Shown: positions 9,674 to 17,053 of the stretch, piece by piece
Layout: every line of letters starts with the position of its first letter
Numbering within the stretch: the first letter of the stretch is position 1
DNA from: Deinococcus yavapaiensis KR-236
Lineage (GTDB): Bacteria > Deinococcota > Deinococci > Deinococcales > Deinococcaceae
Length of the DNA: 64,000 bases
NCBI RefSeq assembly: GCF_003217515.1
Contig: NZ_QJSX01000016.1
Coordinates: 59,742 to 123,741, forward strand
Reading direction: 5' to 3'
Program-made: the position numbers and the translations under genes
Notes under the pieces: model-generated
Seen by the model: only the letters and a program-made list of their open reading frames with translations
What the model was told of the DNA's origin: nothing
The model's database searches: none

Positions 9674-10786
9674 TTACTCGTAATCCTCGATGCGCCACTC
9701 GTCCTGCCAATCGAGGTACGCCATGTCCCCGTCGAAACGTACGGGCAGCCACACGTACCCGGCGCGGGACGTGTCCGGAGCGGCGAAGACCTCGGGATCC
9801 TCCTGCTCGTACTGCCGGAAGAAGTCCGCCGGACGTCCGCTGGCGAAAGCCGTCTCGAACATCATCGCGGCTTTACGCGCGTCGACGTCACGATCGCCCA
9901 GCCAACGATCGGCGAGGGCAATGAACAAGTCCTTCTTGTGCGGATGCTTGAACACCGAGCAGATTTGCGAGCGGTACGACGTCCGGGTTTCATCATTCGG
10001 GTGAGGGTCGCCCAGCACCGTCCAAGGTCCATGGTACGTCTTCGCCACCGCCACTTCGGACGCGTTCGGGAAGTACCCGCTCGTGCCAGACGTGAACAGG
10101 TAATGCAGGGAGCCGCGACGAAAGTAGGCGGGCGCTTCGCGCACGAACGGCGGGTGCGGGTGCGGAAAGTGCGTGGAGTAGTACCCGGTGACGTTCGTGT
10201 AATCGTCGGTGAGGTCCGCGATGATCAGTTCGCTGTGCACCCGCTCGAAGATGTAGTACCCCTTGCCGTCGACGGGGTCCACGACGAGGTCGAAGTCACC
10301 GGCGCTCATCCCGAGCGGGCGGAGGTGGCTGCGCACGACGCGGTACGGGCCGAGCAGGGAGTCCGCGACGAGCACGCTGGATTTTTGCGTGTCGTCCGGG
10401 TACATCACCTTGATCCAGCAGACGTACTGTCCGGTGAAGCGGTTGTGGATGATGTGCGGCCGGTCCATCTTCTGCGAGGGATGCAACGGTGAGGTGGGAT
10501 CGTCGAGGACGGGCGGAATGATGACGCCGCGATCTTCCCAGTTGTACAAGTCTTGCGAGGCGTAGCAGCGCACGCCCCAATGCCAGGTGTCCGTGTGGCC
10601 GGTCGTGTGCTCCTTGTTCTCGCCGTACCAGTAGAAGGTGCCAGCGTCGTACAAGATGGAGCCACCGTGCGCTTGGATGAGGTTGCCGTTGGTGTCCAGC
10701 CAGGGTTGGCCGGGCGTGATGGACGTGCGCCGAGCCGCCGTGGGCGCGTCGAGCTTCGAGTCCTGGTCGAATGAGTTCGTAGTCAT
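9674..10786 (-). CDS. GH43-like glycoside hydrolase
   Basis: A 370-residue, probably cytoplasmic enzyme without a signal peptide. It has the five-bladed-propeller sequence style of family GH43 and relatives: AHGGSILYDAGTFYWYGEN, then SQDLYNWEDRG, then MDRPHIIHNRFTGQYVCW and MSAGDFDLVVDPVDGKGYY. Acidic residues in these blocks fit the catalytic base, pKa modulator and acid. Substrate (arabinan, galactan, xylan side chains) cannot be told. The ATG is preceded by AAAGGAC. It is last in a minus-strand operon after a sugar-binding protein and a ROK regulator. Confidence 0.8.
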   Translation of the reverse strand: MTTNSFDQDSKLDAPTAARRTSITPGQPWLDTNGNLIQAHGGSILYDAGTFYWYGENKEHTTGHTDTWHWGVRCYASQDLYNWEDRGVIIPPVLDDPTSPLHPSQKMDRPHIIHNRFTGQYVCWIKVMYPDDTQKSSVLVADSLLGPYRVVRSHLRPLGMSAGDFDLVVDPVDGKGYYIFERVHSELIIADLTDDYTNVTGYYSTHFPHPHPPFVREAPAYFRRGSLHYLFTSGTSGYFPNASEVAVAKTYHGPWTVLGDPHPNDETRTSYRSQICSVFKHPHKKDLFIALADRWLGDRDVDARKAAMMFETAFASGRPADFFRQYEQEDPEVFAAPDTSRAGYVWLPVRFDGDMAYLDWQDEWRIEDYE

Positions 10787-10907
10787 GAAGTCCTTTCTTG
10801 ACGGGCGTTCGCCGGGCGGGTGTGACGACCAAGGCCATCGCGACGGTCCTGGTCGTCAGACGCGGTTGCACGCGGTCGGCAGTTCGAGCGTGCATCGCTT
10901 GACGGCG

Positions 10908-12167
10908 TTACCTCAAGGCAGCTTGCAGTTGCGCGAGGTAGTCTTGCGGGCTCATGTCGCCGGTGACGAGCAGTTGCACGTTGTCTTGCGAAACGGCTGT
11001 GGCTTTGGCGGAGAAGTAGCCTTCGAACCACAAGTAGCCTTTCTTGGCCGTGTCGAGCTTTTGCTGCGTCATCTTGGTCAGAGCGGGAACGTTCGCGGGT
11101 GTTTTGGTGACTTTGAAGCCTGTGAGCATGCCAAGCTCGCTCATGGCGCGGTTGGCGTAATTGCTGAACACGAATTTCATCCACTCGCCGAGTGCAGCGT
11201 CGTTCTGTGATTGGTTCACGGCCACGGCCAAGCCGGTGTTGATTGACCAGTCGTTGAGGGTGCCTTTGCCGCCTTTGACGGTCGGGGTGTTGAAGAAGCC
11301 GATGTTCTGCGCGCCGATCTTGTTGCGTTTGGCGTCGTTGAAGGTCCGCAGTTCCCAGCTGCCCATGTAGAACATCGCGGCTTTGCCTTGCAAGAAGGTG
11401 TCGACGGCGGTGTCGTAATCGATGGTGTTCACGCCGAGTCCGAAGTAACCTTTTTTGCCCATGTCTTGCAGCATGCGCGCCGCTTCGACGAAGCCGGCGT
11501 CGGTGAGTTTGAGCGTGCCTGCCTTGACGCGTTCCATGACGTCGGCGCCGTACTTGCGCGCGGCGTACCCGCCGAGGATGCGGGTCAGCGGCCATTTCTG
11601 CTGACCGGACGCTGAGAAGGGTTGAATGCCTTTTTTCTTGAAGACTTCGGCGGCGGCGAGCAGCTCATCCCACGTCTTGGGTTCTTTGAGGCCGTTGTCG
11701 GCGAAGAGCTTTTTGTTGTACCAGAAGCCTTCGATGTTGAGTTCGAGGGGCAGGCCGAGGAGTTTGCCGCCTTGAAGCTTTTTGTTGATTTCGACGGCGA
11801 CTGGATTGAGTTGGTTGTAGATGCCGACTTTCTTAAAGGTCGCTTCGAGGTCCATGGCTTGCCCTTGGGAAGCGAGTTGTTGCAGGAAGGCGGGTTCGCC
11901 GATGGAGTACATGGTGGGCAAGTTCTTGCTGGCGGCGAGCAGCTGAAGCTTTTGCGTCATGTCGGTGGTGTTGTTTTGGTATTGGTACGCGAAGGTCGGG
12001 TGGGTCTTGGCGTACTCTTGGGAGAGTTCGCTGATAATGCGGGTGTACCCGACGTCTTCGTTTTGCCCGGACAGGAAGACGACGGTCTTTTTGCCTTGGG
12101 CGCTCGCGAGGGTGGCGGTGGCGGCGAGCAGCAGGGCGGTCACGGTGGTCAAGCGTCGGGTGGTCAT
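10908..12167 (-). CDS. ABC transporter sugar-binding protein (family 1)
   Basis: A 419-residue periplasmic or anchored binding protein with a signal peptide (MTTRRLTTVTALLLAATATLASAQ) and the UgpB/MalE-type pattern: YQNNTTDMTQKLQLLAASKN, then GLPLELNIEGFWYNKKLF, TWDELLAAAEVFKKKG and GKAAMFYMGSW. It captures a sugar and hands it to membrane permeases. No permease lies in this operon. The two permeases at 15204-16977, whose own binding-protein gene is deleted, are the obvious partners. Ribosome site AAGGAG is present. The signal lacks a lipobox Cys. Confidence 0.9.
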   Translation of the reverse strand: MTTRRLTTVTALLLAATATLASAQGKKTVVFLSGQNEDVGYTRIISELSQEYAKTHPTFAYQYQNNTTDMTQKLQLLAASKNLPTMYSIGEPAFLQQLASQGQAMDLEATFKKVGIYNQLNPVAVEINKKLQGGKLLGLPLELNIEGFWYNKKLFADNGLKEPKTWDELLAAAEVFKKKGIQPFSASGQQKWPLTRILGGYAARKYGADVMERVKAGTLKLTDAGFVEAARMLQDMGKKGYFGLGVNTIDYDTAVDTFLQGKAAMFYMGSWELRTFNDAKRNKIGAQNIGFFNTPTVKGGKGTLNDWSINTGLAVAVNQSQNDAALGEWMKFVFSNYANRAMSELGMLTGFKVTKTPANVPALTKMTQQKLDTAKKGYLWFEGYFSAKATAVSQDNVQLLVTGDMSPQDYLAQLQAALR

Positions 12168-12240
12168 GAGGTTCTCCTTGAAAAGGGCGCGACGAGGGCT
12201 TCGGGCGTTGCGTGGCAGGCCCGCCGAGGTGGCGTGATGG

Positions 12241-13464
12241 TCAGGACGGGTGGGTCAGGTTGGTTCCTTTCAGGAGCGTTCCGAAGTCGAACGCGCACTG
12301 CACGGCGAGGCTGGCCGCGCCGCGTGCCCAGAGGGTGAAGTCGTCGTTAGGCCAGGTGTCGATGATCAGGGGAAGGTCGTGGGCGAGGCCGTCGAAGGCG
12401 TTGGTGTGGATGGCGTCGCGTAGGGGTTCGAAGTAGTGCGGGCCGAGCCGGGTGCCTTCGCCGGCGATGATGATCAATTCGGGATTGAGGGTGTTGACGA
12501 GGTAGGACAAGTGCGTGCCGAGCAAGCGGCCGGCCGTAGAGAGAACGTCGGTCGCGCTGGCGTGTCCTTGATCGGCGAGGGTGACGAGCGCGTCGATGGT
12601 GGTGATGCGTTCGGTTAAGTCCGGGTGGCGTTCGTGAAGTTGCGCGAGCAGGGCCGGTTCGGCCGTGTAGGCTTCGAGGCAGCCGTGGCGGCCGCAACTG
12701 CAGCGTCGGCCGTTCGGGGTGATGATGTTGTGGCCGAATTCGCCGGCGCCGCCTTGGCGGCCGCGGTGCAAGTCGCCGTTGAGGACGAGGGCGCTGCCGA
12801 GGCCGCGGCCGAGGGCGATGGTGAGGAAGTGGTTGGTGTGTTTGCCGTGCCCGAACAGGCGTTCGGCAGCGGCGAGGCTGTTGACGTCGTTGTCGATGTG
12901 GGTGGGGAGGCCGGTGCGGCGCTGAACGAGTTGCGAGAGGGGCACGTCACGCCAGCCGAGCAGGGGGGCGTTCACGACGGTGCCTTTGAGGGCGTCGATG
13001 ACGCCGACGAGGCCGATGCCGATGCCAATGACGCCTTCGGGGTTGATGCGGGCGCGGCGGTAGAGGGTCTTGCAGACGCGGTGGATGTGCGAGGTGACGT
13101 GGTGAGGGTCGTGGCTGTCGAGCGTGTCGGTGTGGTGGGCGAGGATCTGGGTGGAGAGGTCGGTGAGGACGGCTTCGATGCGGTGTTCGCGAAGTTTGAA
13201 GCCGATGGCATAGTGAGCGGTGTAGTCGATGTCGAGGTAGATGGGGCGGCGGCCGCCGCTGATGCCGGCTTCGCCGATGCTGCGCTCGGTGAGGAGGCGT
13301 TCTTGGATGAGGTCGGCGGTGATGCTGGTGATGGACGCGGAGCTCAGGCCGGTCAGTTCGACGAGTTGGGTGCGGCTGATGGGGCCGAGTCGCCTCAAGT
13401 GATTGAGGATGACGCGGCGGTTGTGGGCTCGTAGTGCGCTGGGGTCGCCTTTGAGGGGGGTCAC
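12241..13464 (-). CDS. ROK-family transcriptional repressor
   Basis: A 407-residue regulator: winged HTH near the start (LRRLGPISRTQLVELTG), then a sugar-kinase-like ROK domain with GIGIGLVGVIDA, DNDVNSLAAAER and the zinc motif CSCGRHGCLEAY. A GTG at 13464 (GTG ACC CCC) is chosen over the longer 13599 start because GGAG lies 5 nt before it and the longer version would cross a good promoter. It opens the operon with the binding protein and GH43 gene and probably represses it until a sugar binds. NagC/XylR type; inducer unknown. Confidence 0.88.
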   Translation of the reverse strand: MTPLKGDPSALRAHNRRVILNHLRRLGPISRTQLVELTGLSSASITSITADLIQERLLTERSIGEAGISGGRRPIYLDIDYTAHYAIGFKLREHRIEAVLTDLSTQILAHHTDTLDSHDPHHVTSHIHRVCKTLYRRARINPEGVIGIGIGLVGVIDALKGTVVNAPLLGWRDVPLSQLVQRRTGLPTHIDNDVNSLAAAERLFGHGKHTNHFLTIALGRGLGSALVLNGDLHRGRQGGAGEFGHNIITPNGRRCSCGRHGCLEAYTAEPALLAQLHERHPDLTERITTIDALVTLADQGHASATDVLSTAGRLLGTHLSYLVNTLNPELIIIAGEGTRLGPHYFEPLRDAIHTNAFDGLAHDLPLIIDTWPNDDFTLWARGAASLAVQCAFDFGTLLKGTNLTHPS

Positions 13465-13473
13465 CTTGACTCC

Positions 13474-13500
13474 GTTGGTTAACTTGGTTTGTGAATCAAC
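13474..13500. promoter_or_regulatory. Probable ROK operator
   Basis: GTTGGTTAAC, seven bases, GTGAATCAAC: an imperfect inverted repeat (8 of 10 matches) lying between the ROK gene's -10 element and its start. This is the right place for an autoregulatory site. Confidence 0.5.
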
Positions 13501-13503
13501 TAG

Positions 13504-13532
13504 AGCGTAACAACTGTGTTTCTCCTCGTCAA
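13504..13532 (-). promoter_or_regulatory. Promoter of ROK operon
   Basis: On the minus strand TTGACG is followed after 17 bases by TACGCT, a good sigma-70-type match, about 40 bp upstream of the ROK start. Confidence 0.6.
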
Positions 13533-13804
13533 GCCTTGCCGTTCGAGATTCGTCGCAGCAGCTCCGGGGATCGCACGAACGTTGAGTACCAAAAGTCACG
13601 GCTCGCGAAAGTCACGACGTTGGCGTTCCCGAAGGAGCCTTCAAGCGCCGTGGCGGCGAGGGCAGGGAATCCTGAGTGACGTCGCCCCGAACCTCACATG
13701 AATCGAGCAGGGTCTTTCAAGGAAGTGTTCCGTTTAACGGATGGTCATGCGTGGGCACGAAGGCCTGCTGTGGAAGTTGGTGGGTACGCCTGCGTTCTCG
13801 ATTG

Positions 13805-13833
13805 TTGACATGAATGCGAGCGCTGCCTATAGT
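13805..13833 (+). promoter_or_regulatory. Promoter of LacI-type regulator gene
   Basis: TTGACA (13805-13810), 17 bases, TATAGT (13828-13833): a near-consensus sigma-70 promoter upstream of the GTG at 13909. Confidence 0.75.
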
Positions 13834-13845
13834 GCCCTTGTACTC

Positions 13846-13862
13846 AATCACAACGTTTACAT
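13846..13862. promoter_or_regulatory. LacI-type operator, site 1
   Basis: AATCACAACGTTTACAT lies just after the promoter at 13805-13833. Read on the other strand it contains TGTAAACGTT, the usual half of LacI-family operators. A 15-of-17 match recurs at 14967-14983. Confidence 0.6.
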
Positions 13863-13908
13863 TCTCACGGCGTCCCATAAAGACGCGAGCGCAACGAGGA
13901 GGTGAAGA

Positions 13909-14922
13909 GTGAAACGCGCCACGATCAAAGATGTCGCCGCCTACGCTGGCGTCTCCTTCAAAACGGTGTCGTACGTCCTCAACGGAGGCGACAAGGTCTC
14001 CGACAAAACCCGGAACGCCGTCCTCGAAGCCGTTCGCTCCCTCGATTACCAACCGCACCGCGCGGCGCGCGCCATGCGCACCGGCCAAGCCTTCTCCATC
14101 GCCCTCGTCGGATACGGCCAAAACGACATCCCCTCGTACGGCAACCTTGCCGATCCCGCCATCGCCTTGATCGTCGCCGCCATGGCCGCCACCGCCGAAG
14201 CGCGCGGCTACACGCTGAGCTTGTCGAACTTCACACGCTCGGACCTCAGTGCGTACGAACGCGGTCTCGCGCAAGGACAATTCGACGGCGGCATCTTCAT
14301 CCCCTTCGCCAACAACCCGGGCGCCCTCGAACCGTTCCTCAGCTCCCCGCTCGTCGTCATCGACCAGCCCAACTTGCCGAACGACGTGCCGGTCGTGTGC
14401 GTCGACTACCGCTCGGGCGTTCGCGAAGCCGTGACGCACCTGGCCGCGCGCGGCCGTCGCCGTATCGGCTTCATCGGCGGACCACGTGACTTGAACGCCT
14501 ACCACAACACCGAACGCTACGGCGGCTACTTCGACGGGCTCACCACGAACGGTTTGACACTCGATGACGCACTCGTCGTAGCCGCCGATTACTCGTTCGA
14601 AGGAGCGCGGGCCGTGGCCCGCGCGCTGCTCACCGCGAAGCCCGACGCGATCGTCGCTGCGTCCGACCGCATGGCCATCGGCGCGCTGCGCGAAGCGCAC
14701 GCGCTCGGACTTCGCGTGCCCGAAGATCTCGCCATCGTGGGTTTCGACGACCTCGAAGCTGCGCGGTACGTCGACCCGCCCCTCACGACAGTGCATCACC
14801 CTCTGACCGACCTCGGGCGTCACGCCGCCGAAATGATGCTTGCGCGCATCGAAAACCGCTTGCCCGCCGATCAACGCCGCGCCACCTTGCGAACGCACCT
14901 CGTCGTGCGCGCCTCCAGCTGA
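13909..14922 (+). CDS. LacI-family transcriptional regulator
   Basis: A 337-residue repressor with the canonical N-terminal HTH (TIKDVAAYAGVSFKTVSYVL) and hinge, followed by a periplasmic-binding-protein-like effector domain (residues about 60-330, with RRIGFIGGP and IVGFDDLEAARYVDPPLTTV). The GTG start has a perfect AGGAGGTG site. It likely binds the two near-identical sites at 13846 and 14967, controlling itself and the downstream transport and hydrolase operon. The inducing sugar is unknown; rhamnosides or glucosides are suggested by the target genes. Confidence 0.92.
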   Translation: MKRATIKDVAAYAGVSFKTVSYVLNGGDKVSDKTRNAVLEAVRSLDYQPHRAARAMRTGQAFSIALVGYGQNDIPSYGNLADPAIALIVAAMAATAEARGYTLSLSNFTRSDLSAYERGLAQGQFDGGIFIPFANNPGALEPFLSSPLVVIDQPNLPNDVPVVCVDYRSGVREAVTHLAARGRRRIGFIGGPRDLNAYHNTERYGGYFDGLTTNGLTLDDALVVAADYSFEGARAVARALLTAKPDAIVAASDRMAIGALREAHALGLRVPEDLAIVGFDDLEAARYVDPPLTTVHHPLTDLGRHAAEMMLARIENRLPADQRRATLRTHLVVRASS

Positions 14923-14966
14923 AAGGACGCCCATGACACCGCCGAGTTGAAGGCAGCCGCGCCAAA

Positions 14967-14983
14967 AATCACAACGTTGACAC
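14967..14983. promoter_or_regulatory. LacI-type operator, site 2, over a -35 box
   Basis: AAATCACAACGTTGACA matches site 1 closely and overlaps TTGACA (14977-14982). A bound repressor would block the promoter for the remnant-permease-hydrolase operon. No clear -10 box was found 17 bases on. Confidence 0.5.
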
Positions 14984-15014
14984 GCACGCCGTTCCCTCCA
15001 CGAAGGAGCCCGCC

Positions 15015-15154
15015 ATGACGAAGAACGCCCAATTCGCCGCTCACACCGCCTTGCTCGCGCTCGTCGGCGCCGCCTCCACCCAATGCAACCCCTCGTGACC
15101 GGCGATCTCAGTCCGCAAGCGTACCTCACGCCACTGCAGGCAGCGCTCCGCTGA
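15015..15154 (+). pseudogene. Sugar-binding protein gene with a large internal deletion
   Basis: An ATG with a strong AAGGAG site starts MTKNAQFAAHTALLALVGAA, a signal peptide like that of the binding protein at 10908-12167. Just downstream, in another frame, lies the extreme C-terminus of such a protein (LVTGDLSPQAYLTPLQAALR against LVTGDMSPQDYLAQLQAALR). About 1.1 kb of coding sequence is missing between them. Only the two ends of the gene survive, in the position expected before two permease genes. Confidence 0.8.
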
Positions 15155-15203
15155 ACTTCCCGGCTGGCCCCGAAATCAAGCCGGTTCCTTTCTTGGAGTG
15201 AGT

Positions 15204-16094
15204 ATGGACAGAACGTTGCGCGATTGGCGAGCGATCCTCTTCTTCGTCGGCCCCGCCATGCTGCTGTACGGCGCGGTGCTGCTCGTCCCGATCTTGTGGT
15301 CACTCGGTTACACCGTCTTCGAAGGCTCCCCGATCGCGGGCTTCAAGTTCGTCGGCTTCGATAATTACGCGCGCCTCGCCCAGGACCCCACCTTTTGGAA
15401 GGCGCTGTGGTTCGGCACGAAGTACGCGCTGTTCGTCTCCGCCGGGCAAGTCATCTTCGGCCTCTTGCTCGCCCTGTTGTACGCCTTCTACCTCAAACGC
15501 AGCAGCGTGCTCGTGCGCACCCTGGTGTTCCTGCCCGTCGTGCTGCCCACCGTGGCCATCGCGCAGATGTTCGCCAAGCTCTTCGCCATCGCCCCGCAGT
15601 ACGGCCTCGTCAACAGCGTCCTCGCGAACCTCGGCCTCGACTCGCTCGTGCAAGCGTGGCTCGGGCAAGGTGACACCGCCTTTTGGATCATCGGCGTCAT
15701 GGACATCTGGAAGGCGATGGGCTTCTACGCCATCTTGCTGTACACCGGCCTCGTCGACATTCCCGAAGACGTCATCGAAGCGGCGCGCCTTGACGGCGCG
15801 CAAGGCTGGGCGTTGTCACGCTTCGTGGTCTTGCCGCTCCTCGCGCCCATCACGGTCGCGTCGCTGATCTTCAGCCTCAACGGCACCCTCAAAGTCTTCG
15901 ATTCGATCATGGCCCTCACGGGCGGCGGCCCCGGCACCGCCACGACGCCGTTGACGTTGTACATGTACAAAACGTCATTCACGTACGGCGAGTACGGCTA
16001 CGGCAGCACCCTCGCGCTGACCCTCGCCGTGCAATGCCTCCTCGTCACCTTGCTGATCTTCTGGCGCTCGCGTCGCGCGGGCGGAGGAGCCTGA
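15204..16094 (+). CDS. ABC sugar transporter permease (MalF type)
   Basis: A 296-residue inner-membrane permease with six predicted helices, beginning RAILFFVGPAMLLYGAVLL. The EAA loop that docks the ATPase reads EAARLDGAQGWALSRFVVLP. ATG 15204 is chosen with TTGGAG 5 nt upstream. It pairs with the next gene 1 bp away to form the translocation channel. No ATPase gene is in the window, so a shared MsmK/MalK-type ATPase elsewhere must power it, as is common for this family. Confidence 0.92.
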   Translation: MDRTLRDWRAILFFVGPAMLLYGAVLLVPILWSLGYTVFEGSPIAGFKFVGFDNYARLAQDPTFWKALWFGTKYALFVSAGQVIFGLLLALLYAFYLKRSSVLVRTLVFLPVVLPTVAIAQMFAKLFAIAPQYGLVNSVLANLGLDSLVQAWLGQGDTAFWIIGVMDIWKAMGFYAILLYTGLVDIPEDVIEAARLDGAQGWALSRFVVLPLLAPITVASLIFSLNGTLKVFDSIMALTGGGPGTATTPLTLYMYKTSFTYGEYGYGSTLALTLAVQCLLVTLLIFWRSRRAGGGA

Positions 16095-16095
16095 C

Positions 16096-16977
16096 ATGCA
16101 ACGTTCCGCTTCCGCGCCGCGCGGCGAAACCGCGCCGCGCACCAACCCGCTCGCGAAACTCGCTCGCCTGCCGATCGCCCTGCTCGTCCTCATTGCCGTG
16201 TTCGTCTCCGTCTACCCGGTCGTGTGGATCTTCCTGTCGAGCCTCAAAGGCTCGACCGAATTCACCGCGAATCCCATGTGGGCGTTGCCGCAAGGCCTCG
16301 AGTGGAGCAACTACGCCCGCGCGTGGACCGAAGGCAACATGAGCAAGTACTTCGTGAACAGCGTGCTGTCCGTCCTCCCGGCGCTCGCGCTGGTGATCGG
16401 CCTGGGCACCATGGCCGCGTTCGGCATCGAAATCATGCGGTGGAAGCTGCGCAATCTCACGTCGCTGTTGTTCCTCGCGGGCATCATGGTGCCCATCCAA
16501 ATCGTGATCCTGCCGCTGTTCACGATGTACTTCAAGGTGCACCTGCTCGACACGCGCCTCGCGTTGATCCTCACGTACACCGCGTTCGGCCTCCCCTTGG
16601 TCGTGTTCTTCCTCGTGGGATACTTCAAGTCTTTCGCGCGTGAAATCATCGAAGCGGCCATCGTCGACGGCGCCAGCATCTACCAAGTGTTCTTCAAGAT
16701 CGCCTTGCCGATGGTGTCGAACGCCGTCGTGACCGTCGCCCTCGTGCAGTTCTTCTTCATGTGGAACGACCTGCTCGTCTCGCTGACGTTCATTCAAAAC
16801 CCGGACATGCGCACGGTACAATCCGGCCTCTTGGCGTTCACCGGGCAGTACGGGCAGCGCGAATGGGGGCCGACCTTCGCGTCCATCTCCCTCGCCGTCG
16901 CGCCCACCGTGCTCGTGTACCTCATGCTCAACCAAATGGTCATGAAAGGCATGGCCGCCGGCGCCGTCAAAGGCTGA
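16096..16977 (+). CDS. ABC sugar transporter permease (MalG type)
   Basis: A 293-residue membrane protein with six helices. The first follows LARLPIALLVLIAVFVSVYP, and the EAA loop reads EAAIVDGASIYQVFFKIALP. It is the second half of the permease pair and begins immediately after the MalF-type stop, implying coupled translation. It is followed by the rhamnosidase gene after 76 bp, in the same operon. Confidence 0.92.
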   Translation: MQRSASAPRGETAPRTNPLAKLARLPIALLVLIAVFVSVYPVVWIFLSSLKGSTEFTANPMWALPQGLEWSNYARAWTEGNMSKYFVNSVLSVLPALALVIGLGTMAAFGIEIMRWKLRNLTSLLFLAGIMVPIQIVILPLFTMYFKVHLLDTRLALILTYTAFGLPLVVFFLVGYFKSFAREIIEAAIVDGASIYQVFFKIALPMVSNAVVTVALVQFFFMWNDLLVSLTFIQNPDMRTVQSGLLAFTGQYGQREWGPTFASISLAVAPTVLVYLMLNQMVMKGMAAGAVKG

Positions 16978-17053
16978 CGCCCGCCGCACGCCGATTCACG
17001 GCGGGCAGCGAACCTCCGCTGCCCCACCCCCCACCCCAGGAGACCGCCCGTTC

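Noticed and set aside
12625..13434. A 269-codon plus frame rich in Val, Gly, Ala and Asp over the ROK gene
   Set aside because: Composition is the codon mirror of the ROK protein; no start signal and no family.
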